From: Gammaproteobacteria bacterium
Lineage (GTDB): Bacteria > Pseudomonadota > Gammaproteobacteria > SZUA-152
Reading direction: 5' to 3'
Assembly (NCBI GenBank): GCA_021647705.1
Contig: JAKIUF010000004.1
Span: 1 to 64,000 of the forward strand
DNA: 64,000 bases
The stretch's first letter is position 1, and each line of letters opens with the position of its first letter. The notes beneath the pieces were generated by a model. The model had not been told where the DNA came from. It saw nothing but the letters and a program-made list of their open reading frames with translations, and searched no databases. This document shows positions 18,231 to 27,282 of the stretch, piece after piece. Made by a program: the position numbers and the translations under genes.

Positions 18231-19085
18231 ATGGAAACATCAATCAAAACCATATTGGCCAAGGCAACCACCAAAATACTGAAACCACTAATAAGGGTGC
18301 TGATGCGCAACGAAATATCACATGGAGAGTTTGCAGAGTTTGCAAAGCGCGCCTACATGGAGGTGGCGTACGAGCACTTTTCCATCCCGGGCCGAAAAAC
18401 CACTTATTCCAGAGTCGCGATCCTGACCGGACTAAACCGAAAAGAAATTGTCCGTTTAACGCAACAAAGTGCCAGCGAAATTCACCCCAGAAAAGGCACG
18501 ACGAACCGAGCCTTGAGAGTGGTCACTGGCTGGTTAAATGATCCTGATTTTCTGGATAACAAAGAGCAACCTAAAACGCTACCCATAAAAGGCGACAGCG
18601 CTAGTTTTAATACACTGGCCATCCGTTACAGCGGAGATATCACCGCCCGAGCCATACTTGAAGAACTCAAACGTCTTGGCATCGTAAAAATCACCGCAGA
18701 AAGAGATTCAGTGCAACTGCTCAGTTGTGGCTATATACCGCAAAATGACAAACCGGAACAGATTGACATTATGTCAATCAGCGCAACCGACCTGTTGGAA
18801 ACCGTGGCACATAACCTCGAACATGAAAAAGAAGAACTGCGTTTTCAACGACAGTTAATCCACAGAGATGTACCTGAAAGTATCGTTAAAGAGTTTAAGA
18901 CCTATAGCCATAACAAATCGTCTGCTCTGCTATCAGAACTGAACCAATGGCTAATCCACAGGATGCCACAAGAATCAGATGATTCAGAATATTCCGTAAA
19001 ACGGGTAGGCATCGGCATATATTATTTTGAAGAACATAAAGAAACTGGAGGAAAGAAAGATGGGCAACTTAAAGATAAAGGGTAA
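18231..19085 (+). CDS. DUF6502-like protein
   Basis: A 284-residue soluble protein from the ATG at 18231 (the frame extends to a TTG at 18189, which is less likely). The N-terminal part resembles, as I remember the family, DUF6502: ILKPLIRVLMRNEISHGEFA, then GRKTTYSRVAILTGLNRKEI, which looks like a helix-turn-helix-containing region. A middle linker and a helical C-terminal half follow. The function is not established. Its 3' end overlaps the start of the repeat lipoprotein gene by 26 bases, so the two are translationally coupled, and a regulatory role towards that gene is plausible. The unusual palindrome at its start may mediate autoregulation. Confidence 0.7.
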   Translation: METSIKTILAKATTKILKPLIRVLMRNEISHGEFAEFAKRAYMEVAYEHFSIPGRKTTYSRVAILTGLNRKEIVRLTQQSASEIHPRKGTTNRALRVVTGWLNDPDFLDNKEQPKTLPIKGDSASFNTLAIRYSGDITARAILEELKRLGIVKITAERDSVQLLSCGYIPQNDKPEQIDIMSISATDLLETVAHNLEHEKEELRFQRQLIHRDVPESIVKEFKTYSHNKSSALLSELNQWLIHRMPQESDDSEYSVKRVGIGIYYFEEHKETGGKKDGQLKDKG

Positions 19086-20598
19086 ATCATATTTCGTGAA
19101 AGCCTGTCTGTTAGCACTTATTATCACAGTGCAAGCAGGGTGTGGTGGTGGCGACAGTAGTGGTCCTGACGATATTATTGGTACAGGTATTCAGGGTACG
19201 GCCGCTATTGGTGCCGCACTTGCCAATGCAACAATAACGGTCAAATCAAAAAATGGCACAACTAAGTCAGACGTTTCCGATGCTAACGGTAAATTCCAAA
19301 TCGATGATTTAACGAATAACGGTCCTTACCTGCTGCGAGTGGACAAGGGTAACGGAGACTTTTTGTACAGCGTTGCACATAGCAATAACACTCCCACCAT
19401 CACCCGAAATATCCACCCCTACAGCGACTTGATTATCAGGAATTGGTTCAAAGTCCGAGGACTGGATCTTGACGCAGTATTCACCACTGCGGGGACCATC
19501 GCAAATATGCCGACCCAATTGGAAGTGGATGAAATCAAGGATGAAATCCAGGCGATTGTCGCACAAGTGTTAGACAAAAATGGCGTCGCTAGCGATGTGG
19601 ATTTATTGTCTACCCCTTTTGACGCTGATGGTACCGGCTTTGATGGTTTCCTTGATAACAACCCGGTTATTATCAACAACAATCAAATCACGGTCATCAT
19701 CAATGACCCGGTTACCAATATTCAAAACCTGATTATCAACACTGTCGATCTTGGTTTCGACTTCACATCAACATCAGATTCTGCACCCTCAACGCCTGGA
19801 AATTTACGTGCATTACCTGCAAATGAGAGTGAAATTGTAGTTGTCTGGGAAGCGTCAACCGATGATAAAGGGGTGGCAGGGTATCGTGTCTATCGCAACG
19901 GTGACTTGGTAGGCACAACGCCGTATCCGGTATTCAGTGATACGGGTTTAGAAGCCAACACCAATTATAGCTATGAAGTGGAAGCCGTTGATGGCCGAAA
20001 CCAGCTATCGGCTAAAACACCACCAACAACCCCTTTCATGCTGGACATACTGGACATCATTGCACCACCGGTATCAGCCAACCTGGAAGCAAATGCAGAT
20101 GAGAACAGTGTGACGCTAAGTTGGGATCAGGGACAAATCGATGACGTAGTCGGGTTTCGTATTCTTCGTGGTGCAAGCGGAAGTGCCACAACACAGGTTG
20201 CCACCGTGACATCAACAACCTATATCGACCCGAACCTGGTCAGTGCAACCGAATACTGTTACCGCGTTGAAGCCTACGATGCAGCAGGCAACACCGCTGA
20301 TCCCAGCAACGAAACCTGTGCGACCACCGAAGGTACAGTTGATCTTTCCAGTGTGACGTTCTCATCGGCTACCTATCAGGTCAGCGAAAATATCGCCAGC
20401 ATCACCATTACAGTCAATCGTGCGGGTGATATTTCTGGGGCCATCGGCGTGGATTATAAAACTGAAAATGGCAACGCAGATGAGGGTGAAGATTACTCAG
20501 AAGCATCCGGGACACTCAACTGGATTGCAAACGACAGCGAACCCAAAACCTTTACCGTGCAAATCTTTTCGGATACGAACACTATTGGAAGGCGATGA
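19060..20598 (+). CDS. Repeat lipoprotein, 5' part of a frameshifted gene
   Basis: From the ATG at 19060 (GGAGG ribosome site) this frame encodes 512 residues. It has a lipoprotein signal with lipobox VQAGC (Cys near residue 28), a carboxypeptidase-regulatory-like domain (ATITVKSKNGTTKSDVSDAN), two fibronectin type III domains (about 250-430, e.g. ASTDDKGVAGYRVYRNG), and the first two thirds of a Calx-beta domain. The frame ends prematurely at 20598. The missing part of the Calx-beta domain and a long C-terminus continue in the next frame. Removing one base near 20576 gives the natural reading SDTN-T-LEGDETVNLEL, so this is one gene with a single-base insertion or a sequencing error. It is an outer-surface protein of unknown role. 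Confidence 0.8.
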   Translation: MGNLKIKGKSYFVKACLLALIITVQAGCGGGDSSGPDDIIGTGIQGTAAIGAALANATITVKSKNGTTKSDVSDANGKFQIDDLTNNGPYLLRVDKGNGDFLYSVAHSNNTPTITRNIHPYSDLIIRNWFKVRGLDLDAVFTTAGTIANMPTQLEVDEIKDEIQAIVAQVLDKNGVASDVDLLSTPFDADGTGFDGFLDNNPVIINNNQITVIINDPVTNIQNLIINTVDLGFDFTSTSDSAPSTPGNLRALPANESEIVVVWEASTDDKGVAGYRVYRNGDLVGTTPYPVFSDTGLEANTNYSYEVEAVDGRNQLSAKTPPTTPFMLDILDIIAPPVSANLEANADENSVTLSWDQGQIDDVVGFRILRGASGSATTQVATVTSTTYIDPNLVSATEYCYRVEAYDAAGNTADPSNETCATTEGTVDLSSVTFSSATYQVSENIASITITVNRAGDISGAIGVDYKTENGNADEGEDYSEASGTLNWIANDSEPKTFTVQIFSDTNTIGRR

Positions 20599-22306
20599 GA
20601 CTGTTAACCTGGAACTATTCAGTCCGTCTGCCAATACATCTCTCGGAACCAATACAACCGCCGTGTTGACGATAATTGATGTTGTTGTGAGTGCTTGCAA
20701 TGGTGAAATTACAGATTCCAGTGTGACTGAAGATACAACGTTAAATGAACCTTGTTACAAAGTACCAAACGGTATCAGCGTCAACAATCCGGCACGACTC
20801 ACTATTAATCCGGGAGTGAGATTAGAGTTTGCTGCGGGAACACAACTTGAGGTGAATACAGGTGCCTCTTTATATGCTGTGGGTACGGTAGCAGAGCCAA
20901 TTGTTATCACGGCCCGGGAGGCAACGCCGGGTTACTGGGAGGGTATTGAGTTCCGCTGGAGCAACAGCATCAATAATCAACTGGATTATGTCACGGTTGA
21001 ATATGGTGTCATCAATATCAATACATCCTCAACGTCCGGGAGCCCGACACGTCTCAGCGTTAAAAATAGCACTTCACGTCAGGCCAGTAATTTAGGGGTA
21101 TATCTCGTTGACAGTAGTGTTAGCCTGGATGCATTTGAAAGTAACACCCTGACATTGAATGATCGTCCCATTAGCCTGCCTGATGAGATGGTTGGGAAGT
21201 TGGGCAACGATAGCCAATATAACGGGAATACAGATGATCGTATTCATGTTTTTAGAGAGGATGTCAAAACCGCACAAACCTGGAAAAAACTGGATATTCC
21301 CTACTATATGCGCTCTTCTCTCACCTATGGTATTGATGCCGCACTAACTTTGGAGGCAGGCGTTTCTCTCACATTTAATGCAGGCGCTGAACTTTCGATC
21401 AGTAGTTCCGGCTCATTAAAGGCCGTTGGCTCTGAAGCCGAACCTATTTTGTTTACCGGACGGGAAGCATCACCAGGTTACTGGGAGGGTATTGTGTTTC
21501 GCTGGAGCAATAGCATCAATAATCAACTGGATTATGTCACCGTTGAATATGGTGTCATTAATATCGATACGTCCTCAACGTCCGGGAGTCCAACACGTCT
21601 CAGCATTAAGAATACCACTTCACGTCAGGCCAGTAATTTAGGCGTATATCTCGCTGACAGTAGTGTTAATCTGGGTGCATTTGAAAACAACATCCTGACA
21701 TTGAATGATCGTCCCATTAGCCTGCCTGATGAGATAGTTGAAAAGCTGGGCAACGATAGCCAATATAACGGGAATACAGATGATCGTATTCATGTTTTTA
21801 GAGAGGATGTCAAAACCGCACAAACCTGGAAAAAACTGGATATTCCCTACTATATGCGCTCCTCTCTTACCTATGGTATTGATGCTGCATTAACCCTGGA
21901 GGCAGGTGTTTCTCTCACATTTAATGCAGGTGCAGGGCTCTCGGTCAGTAGTTCTGGCTCATTAAAAGCTATTGGCACTGAAGCCGAACCCATTTTGTTT
22001 ACCGGACTGGAAGCATCACCGGGTTACTGGGAGGGTATTGTGTTTCGCTGGAGCAACAGCATCAATAATCAACTGGATTATGTCACTGTTGAATATGCCG
22101 GAGCCGGAAATGTATCAAACTCTGGAAACATCGATTCATCTTGCACATCGGGTTCCCCCACACGTTTTAGCGTGACCAATAGCACCATAGAAAATAGCGC
22201 TAGCTGGGGAGTGTATAAAGCTGGTACCGTGGAAGACGGTTGTAACATCACCTTATCCAATAACACCTATAACAACAATACATCAGGTAATGTAAATACA
22301 CCGTAA
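20420..22306 (+). CDS. Repeat lipoprotein, 3' part of the frameshifted gene
   Basis: This frame is meaningful from about 20576, where LEGDETVNLELFSPSANT completes the Calx-beta domain left open by the upstream frame. The bases 20420-20575 in this frame are noise. Three large repeats of 182 residues follow, with motifs PGYWEGIEFRWSNSINNQL and LTLEAGVSLTFNAG; these fit right-handed parallel beta-helix coils like those in surface adhesins and polysaccharide-binding proteins. There is no membrane segment, so the whole protein would be tethered by the N-terminal lipid. The reconstructed protein would be about 1080 residues. A good hairpin lies 12 bases after the stop. Confidence 0.75.
   Translation: MRVIFLGPSAWIIKLKMATQMRVKITQKHPGHSTGLQTTANPKPLPCKSFRIRTLLEGDETVNLELFSPSANTSLGTNTTAVLTIIDVVVSACNGEITDSSVTEDTTLNEPCYKVPNGISVNNPARLTINPGVRLEFAAGTQLEVNTGASLYAVGTVAEPIVITAREATPGYWEGIEFRWSNSINNQLDYVTVEYGVININTSSTSGSPTRLSVKNSTSRQASNLGVYLVDSSVSLDAFESNTLTLNDRPISLPDEMVGKLGNDSQYNGNTDDRIHVFREDVKTAQTWKKLDIPYYMRSSLTYGIDAALTLEAGVSLTFNAGAELSISSSGSLKAVGSEAEPILFTGREASPGYWEGIVFRWSNSINNQLDYVTVEYGVINIDTSSTSGSPTRLSIKNTTSRQASNLGVYLADSSVNLGAFENNILTLNDRPISLPDEIVEKLGNDSQYNGNTDDRIHVFREDVKTAQTWKKLDIPYYMRSSLTYGIDAALTLEAGVSLTFNAGAGLSVSSSGSLKAIGTEAEPILFTGLEASPGYWEGIVFRWSNSINNQLDYVTVEYAGAGNVSNSGNIDSSCTSGSPTRFSVTNSTIENSASWGVYKAGTVEDGCNITLSNNTYNNNTSGNVNTP
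20800..22100. repeat. 546-bp tandem repeats (three copies)
   Basis: The segment starting GTTACTGGGA recurs at 20931, 21477 and 22023, a period of exactly 546 bp (182 codons). The copies are nearly identical over long stretches, with mostly synonymous or conservative changes. This points to recent duplication or gene conversion. Confidence 0.9.
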
Positions 22307-22317
22307 ACCAGGACATC

Positions 22318-22339
22318 CGGGGCAGGTTATCCTGCCCCG
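22318..22339 (+). terminator. Hairpin after the repeat lipoprotein
   Basis: CGGGGCAGG (22318-22326) pairs perfectly with CCTGCCCCG (22331-22339) around TTAT. No T tract follows, so it may stabilise the 3' end or act as a weak terminator. Confidence 0.45.
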
Positions 22340-22392
22340 AATCCAGGCAAAGCTAACACTTTTAACCAGAAGCAAAAAATGCACAAAACCTG

Positions 22393-25293
22393 ATGAAATA
22401 TATCCTTGTATTTCATTTTCTCAAAACAGCATCATGGTCCCAATCCACCTCTGGTGGACTGGGACACCGTGCGTTATGTTTCATCATCATTCCCGGGATC
22501 ATGTTATTATTTTCCCCTCCCAGCATATCTGCGACCCTGCATGACCCGGTACTGAACTGGCAAACTTTACATACTGACCATTTCGCTATCCACTTCCATA
22601 ATGGCGAACAACAGATAGCCGAAGAACTGGCGACGATTGCCGAACGTACCCACCAGATTTTGTCCGAACAACTGCAATGGACCCCTTTGAGCAAAACCGA
22701 TGTGGTGCTCACTGATCGTATGGACTTCAGCAATGGCCGAGCGACTCCCGTACCCCAAAATCACATCACGCTCATCACCACTCCACCCGCCTCGGTGGAA
22801 GACTATCAGCACTGGATGGAGCTGTTATTCATCCATGAATACACTCATATCTTGCATATGGATAAAAAAGAAGGCACACCGAAATTGATGCAGGCACTAT
22901 TTGGCCGTCTGCCCATTTTGTTTCCCAATGTCTTGCAGCCTAGCTGGCTGAAGGAAGGTCTGGCGACCTACCTGGAAACGGATAAAGATAAAGGTATTGG
23001 CCGTGGTCAAAGCAGTCTTTTTCGAGCCATGATGCGCCTGGAATGGCAGAAGGGCATCAAATCGCTATCCCAGATCAACGCCGGTACCACCGACTGGCCG
23101 GCAGGAACGACTGCTTATTTATATGGAGTCTATTTCTATCAATTCCTTGCCGAGCACTACGGTAAAGAAAGCATCCAGCAACTGATTAACGGTTATAGCA
23201 ACAACACTATTCCTTTTATGCTGAACACCAACACCCGACAGGTGCTAGGTAAAGATCTGACCACTCTGTGGCAGGAATTCGACCAATACCTGGCCGGAGA
23301 ATTCAGCAGCCAACTGGAGTCGCTCGAAAAAAGCGGTGCCAACCCCGGCACGCGCCTGACCACCAATGCCTATCGCAGTGGACGACCTCAAGTATTACCC
23401 AATGGTGATGTGTTATACATTCAGGACCGGCGCTATAACTGGCCACTATTAATGCGTTTGTCCGCCACAGATGGGCAAACGCATGAAATTGCCAAAGTAA
23501 GAAGCTTTGTTTTCGACGCCCACCCTGCGGCGGGCATTTTGCTAATCCAACCCGAGCTGTCAAACAATACCAATCGTTTTAATGATATCTACCGGGTCAA
23601 TCAGGAAGATGGCAGTGAAATACGCCTAACCAAAGGTGGGCGTTACCGTTATGCCATCTGGGACCAGGAAGCCCAACATATCCTCGCCGTACACTATACG
23701 CTGGGCAAACATAGCCTGCATCGCCTTGATAAACAAGGACAGCATATTGAAACTCTATGGCAAGGAAACGATGCCAGTGTCATCGGCAAAATCGATCTTT
23801 CGCCGGACGGCACGACTCTGGTCGCTGCTGTGTGGCGTCCAGACAGCCGTTGGAATCTTGAACTGTTTGATATGCGACAAAGCACATGGCAAAAACTCAC
23901 CTATACCGCCGCAATCGAAACTCAACCCCGATTCAGCCCCGATGGCACCGGCATCCTGTTTAGTGCCGACTATGACGACATTTACAATATCCACCGCATT
24001 GATTTGCAGGACAGGCAACTCACCCGTTTGACCCACCTGACGGGTGGTGGTTTTTATCCGGCTCTCTCACTGGACAGCCAGACCCTGTATTACAATCACC
24101 TGGGTACAGGCGGCGTTGACCTGTATAGCCAACCAGTGCGGAATTATCCACTGGCGACGACAATCAAAATACCCCGCGATGCTCCAAAACAGTACGAGGC
24201 ATTAACGAAATTTGAAATCAGCGATTACCGCCCCGTCAAACATATGGTGCCGCGCTGGTGGTTTCCTTATTTATTAGTCAACACCCAAGAGGTGGAAGCA
24301 GGAATTTATACCTCTGCCAATGATCCTCTGTGGCGTCATAACCTGCAATTATTACTCGCCGCCAATCTCAAACACGCGCTACCGGTGGGATATATCGACT
24401 ACCGTTACGACCGCTGGCATCCCATTCTCCAACTCTACATCAGCCGAAATCAAGGATATTACCAGGATAGCACCGGTGATTTGCTGCGCATTCGCAGTGA
24501 AGATACGGCGTTACTGGCCATCGAACGCCCATTTCTCAGAGAGTTACGGCGTTGGTCCCTGCATGCCGGCCTGATCTTTGAGCAAAGGCAAGACGCCTTC
24601 CGCGCCCCTGGCGTGGTGAAGTGGAATGATACCCGGCAGGGTATGGTTGGTGTGGCACTGAGTTATGATGATACGGTTCGCTATCCGCTGTCTATTAGTC
24701 GCAATGACGGGCGGATGATCAATCTGGTAGCAGAGGATAGTGATATTATAAAAGGTGATTTCAGCGGTAACGTAGTACGTCTGGACTGGCGTGAATTTAT
24801 CCATATCGGAAAAGAGCAATCCCTGGTTTTACAGTTTTCTGCCGGACAAGGCAGTGCGAATACATCCCCCTTCAGGCTGGGTGGCGTTTTTGGTGACAAC
24901 ATCACCCTGCCCGGTAATTCTGGAGCACCTTCTCTCTTCAATAAACGCGAATTTCCACTGCGAGGATACCCACGGGGCCTGAGCAGCCTGACGGGTAAAA
25001 GCATGTTGCGACTAAATGCAGAATGGCGCTTCCCACTGCACCGTACAGGGCGCACCCTGATGTCGCCACCAGCGGGCATTCAACAGTTATCCGGCAAAAT
25101 ATTCTACAATACCGGTACAGTCTGGAAAGAAGCATCTGGCCAGGAAAACAGATACAGCGGTGCCGGGGTCGAGCTGGAAGCCGATGTGGTTCTCGGTTAT
25201 CTATTACCGATGACTCTGCGCATCGGATTCGCCAAGGGATTCGATTCCGGCGGTGAAAACCAAGCCTATTTCAGCCTCGCGCGCTCGTTTTAG
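22393..25293 (+). CDS. Metallopeptidase (MA-like) with beta-propeller and outer membrane barrel
   Basis: A 966-residue exported protein; a signal peptide ends near PPSISA, after a long N-region. Residues about 50-300 are a gluzincin-type peptidase domain with the zinc motif HEYTH (about 147-151) and the third-ligand region LKEGLATYLE near 187. Residues about 320-620 contain TolB/PD40-like propeller repeats (LSPDGTTLVAAVW, RFSPDGTGILFSAD). The last 330 residues alternate in beta strands and end in Phe (YFSLARSF), like a surface-antigen or BamA-type barrel. The three-part layout would place a protease and a propeller at the outer membrane. The ligands are seen; the peptide substrate is unknown. 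It follows the lipoprotein gene by 87 bases and may belong with it. Confidence 0.8.
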   Translation: MKYILVFHFLKTASWSQSTSGGLGHRALCFIIIPGIMLLFSPPSISATLHDPVLNWQTLHTDHFAIHFHNGEQQIAEELATIAERTHQILSEQLQWTPLSKTDVVLTDRMDFSNGRATPVPQNHITLITTPPASVEDYQHWMELLFIHEYTHILHMDKKEGTPKLMQALFGRLPILFPNVLQPSWLKEGLATYLETDKDKGIGRGQSSLFRAMMRLEWQKGIKSLSQINAGTTDWPAGTTAYLYGVYFYQFLAEHYGKESIQQLINGYSNNTIPFMLNTNTRQVLGKDLTTLWQEFDQYLAGEFSSQLESLEKSGANPGTRLTTNAYRSGRPQVLPNGDVLYIQDRRYNWPLLMRLSATDGQTHEIAKVRSFVFDAHPAAGILLIQPELSNNTNRFNDIYRVNQEDGSEIRLTKGGRYRYAIWDQEAQHILAVHYTLGKHSLHRLDKQGQHIETLWQGNDASVIGKIDLSPDGTTLVAAVWRPDSRWNLELFDMRQSTWQKLTYTAAIETQPRFSPDGTGILFSADYDDIYNIHRIDLQDRQLTRLTHLTGGGFYPALSLDSQTLYYNHLGTGGVDLYSQPVRNYPLATTIKIPRDAPKQYEALTKFEISDYRPVKHMVPRWWFPYLLVNTQEVEAGIYTSANDPLWRHNLQLLLAANLKHALPVGYIDYRYDRWHPILQLYISRNQGYYQDSTGDLLRIRSEDTALLAIERPFLRELRRWSLHAGLIFEQRQDAFRAPGVVKWNDTRQGMVGVALSYDDTVRYPLSISRNDGRMINLVAEDSDIIKGDFSGNVVRLDWREFIHIGKEQSLVLQFSAGQGSANTSPFRLGGVFGDNITLPGNSGAPSLFNKREFPLRGYPRGLSSLTGKSMLRLNAEWRFPLHRTGRTLMSPPAGIQQLSGKIFYNTGTVWKEASGQENRYSGAGVELEADVVLGYLLPMTLRIGFAKGFDSGGENQAYFSLARSF

Positions 25294-25617
25294 CCTTGAG
25301 CAACAGACTGGTTTTTTGCTTTTCTTGGCACCCCCGGCTGGCAAGTTTACCCAACGATGACACGAGAACTCACCGACAGCGTAATGCTGATATTAGGTAT
25401 TAAAACAAAACATGTTTCTGTGGCACTGATTTCTGTCATTATCAGCACAATTGTTCTGCTACACGATACAAAAGGCTGGTTATTCACGAATGAAGAGGGT
25501 GGCTGGAGGTTTGCTCTCTTTTTGAGAGTCACATTAATCGCTCAGATGCTTACTGGGAAACAGAGTCTTTTTCACGAAATCTTTCGTCAGTAAACAACGC
25601 CAATAACTTTCATCTAA

Positions 25618-25646
25618 TATTGAGCCAATATTATTCTGGCTCAATA
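25618..25646 (+). promoter_or_regulatory. Operator-like palindrome over a promoter, upstream of the GST gene
   Basis: TATTGAGCCA (25618-25627) and TGGCTCAATA (25637-25646) form a perfect 10-bp inverted repeat with a 9-base spacer, just before the GST ribosome site. Promoter-like boxes overlap it: TTGAGC (25620-25625), 17 bases, AATAAT (25643-25648). A repressor bound here would block the polymerase. No regulator gene lies beside it. The rest of the gap from 25294 holds a weak 78-codon frame that I did not accept. Confidence 0.45.
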
Positions 25647-25663
25647 ATTATAAGGAGATCACA

Positions 25664-26620
25664 ATGTTAATTAATGGCAAATGGAGCAAAGATTTTCATC
25701 CTGTCCAAGCCAGTGATAAAGAAGGCCGCTTTTTACGCCAGTCATCACAATTTAGAAACTGGATTACCCCCTCTGGATCAGCAGGAATAACAGGTAAAGC
25801 CGGTTTTGCCGCTGAATCCGACCGCTACCATTTATATGTAGCCTTAATTTGCCCATGGGCAAGTCGCACATTAATGGTACGCAAACTTAAAAAACTCGAA
25901 AATATTATTTCAGTGAGTGTAACCGAACCTTTTTTGGGACCACAATGCTGGGCCTTTGGTGATTATCCAGGCGCTGACCAGGAACCCTTTTATGATTATC
26001 ATTATGTCCATCAACTCTATTCTCATTCTGACTCGAATTATACAGGGCAAGTAACGATTCCCGTACTGTGGGACAAAAAACAGCAAACCATCGTGAATAA
26101 TGAATCTGCGGATATTATACGAATGCTAAATAATGGCTTTGGTGAGCTGGCAGATAATACAATTGATCTATATCCAGATTCATTGCAAACAGAAATAGAC
26201 CGTATTAATAATTATTTATATGACCGCTTTAACAATGGTGTTTATCAGGCAGGTTTTGCTACCAATCAATCGGCTTACGAAGAAGCGGTAGAAAAGGTAT
26301 TTAACAGCCTGGCATTTTTAGAGCAACAGCTACAAGACCGTAAATTTCTGGTGGGGAAACAAATAACAGAAGCCGATATAAGAGCATTTGTTACCTTAAT
26401 CCGGTTTGATATTGCCTACTACGGATTGTTTAAAACAAATCTTGCACAAGTACGCGATTACCCGCAAATATTGGCTTATATAAAACGGATATATGCCATT
26501 CCAGGAATTTCTGACACAGTAAATTTTGACCATATTAAACAAGGCTACTATTCACTAAAAGCCCTGAACCCACAGAGTATCGTTCCCAAAGGACCGAATT
26601 TATCCTATCTACAAAAATGA
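25664..26620 (+). CDS. Glutathionyl-hydroquinone reductase (xi-class GST)
   Basis: A 318-residue cytoplasmic enzyme of the YqjG/EcmB family. The catalytic Cys is Cys63 in LICPWASRTL, the diagnostic CPWA site of xi-class glutathione transferases. The thioredoxin-like domain includes TIPVLWDKKQQTIVNNESADI (glutathione binding). The all-alpha domain has the usual ITEADIRAFVTLIRFD. These enzymes reduce glutathionyl-hydroquinones formed during quinone detoxification. The start at 25664 has a clear AAGGAG site. The gene is AT-richer than the peptidase gene before it and stands alone, with an operator-like palindrome upstream. Confidence 0.93.
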   Translation: MLINGKWSKDFHPVQASDKEGRFLRQSSQFRNWITPSGSAGITGKAGFAAESDRYHLYVALICPWASRTLMVRKLKKLENIISVSVTEPFLGPQCWAFGDYPGADQEPFYDYHYVHQLYSHSDSNYTGQVTIPVLWDKKQQTIVNNESADIIRMLNNGFGELADNTIDLYPDSLQTEIDRINNYLYDRFNNGVYQAGFATNQSAYEEAVEKVFNSLAFLEQQLQDRKFLVGKQITEADIRAFVTLIRFDIAYYGLFKTNLAQVRDYPQILAYIKRIYAIPGISDTVNFDHIKQGYYSLKALNPQSIVPKGPNLSYLQK

Positions 26621-26730
26621 GGAATCAATCATAACTAGGAAAGGCGAACGACTGATCAATGCGGAGAAAAAACTCATTGTCGATTTCATCAGTGATGAAC
26701 GCAAAAACCAGCCCGAAGGCATAAAAAAAG

Positions 26731-26774
26731 AGGATCAAATAGAATGTCAATTAATCACTGGGTGTCCTGTTTTA
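26731..26774. repeat. 44-bp sequence shared with the transposase remnant
   Basis: This stretch aligns without gaps to 29533-29576, the DNA upstream of the broken transposase gene. It is strongest over the last 24 bases, ending GGGTGTCCTGTTTTA. It probably marks the end of a related, now lost, RAYT or REP unit. Around it, 26638-26795 stays open for about 52 codons without a start or known similarity. Confidence 0.5.
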
Positions 26775-26817
26775 GCTATGTTTACGTACTTGTAGCCATC
26801 GTCAAAAAACGGCTCAA

Positions 26818-26862
26818 GCTCAAAATCTGTAGAACTTCTACACAGTTCTACAGATTTTGAGC
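26818..26862 (+). terminator. Perfect 18-bp hairpin in the gap after the GST gene
   Basis: GCTCAAAATCTGTAGAAC (26818-26835) pairs perfectly with its complement at 26845-26862 around a 9-base loop. CTTTTTG follows 7 bases later. It may end the GST transcript or be a solo palindromic repeat. Confidence 0.4.
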
Positions 26863-26977
26863 CTCACCCTTTTTGAGAAAATACCATTAGATCAGTTATT
26901 TATGAAATTTGATTACAAAAACGAGGGATACGCCACGGATAACCCATTGAATTTATTCTATTTAACGTTGGGATACT

Positions 26978-27062
26978 AGTGATTTCCAATATGAACTTGG
27001 GCGGTGGTAGCGGCTATTTTGCGGTGTCTTCTGCCATGGCTTACAATACGATACAAAATATT
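26978..27062 (+). pseudogene. Degenerate fragment of the downstream repeat gene
   Basis: The bases TTTCCAATATG...GGCTTACAATACGA resemble 27419-27500 of the GlyGly-CTERM gene (ISNMGPDGDANYIAVSPAIAYNATDN), reading here ISNM-NLGGGSGYFAVSSAMAYN. There is no start or frame beyond it. It looks like the leftover of a tandem paralogue or an aborted duplication. Confidence 0.6.
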
Positions 27063-27282
27063 TGATGGAATCATCAATTCTGACACAGATGTAGGTTCTT
27101 GGCGTTTCGTTTTGTCCCTGTGGTGCTGCCCGCAAACAGGTAATAAAAGCTGATACCAAGAGCGTAACAGCTTTTATTATTGCCTAATATCCTGCTTACA
27201 GGATTTAGGTATTAGTTTTTTTATAAGATTTTTTGGCATTCTATCAACAAATACCAGACTCCTAGAATGGGAGGGAGGCGTT

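Noticed and set aside
20800-22100. Regularly spaced repeats that could suggest a CRISPR-like array
   Set aside because: The 546-bp units are in-frame coding repeats; no short repeat-spacer pattern exists anywhere in the window.
25357-25593. 78-codon frame with one hydrophobic segment between the peptidase and GST genes
   Set aside because: No ribosome site, no recognisable family and an overlapping frame of similar size on the other strand; more likely chance.
26638-26795. About 52 open codons after the GST gene (GERLINAEKKLIVDFISDE)
   Set aside because: The residues look protein-like, but there is no start codon or ribosome site and no recognised family; kept only as possible debris.
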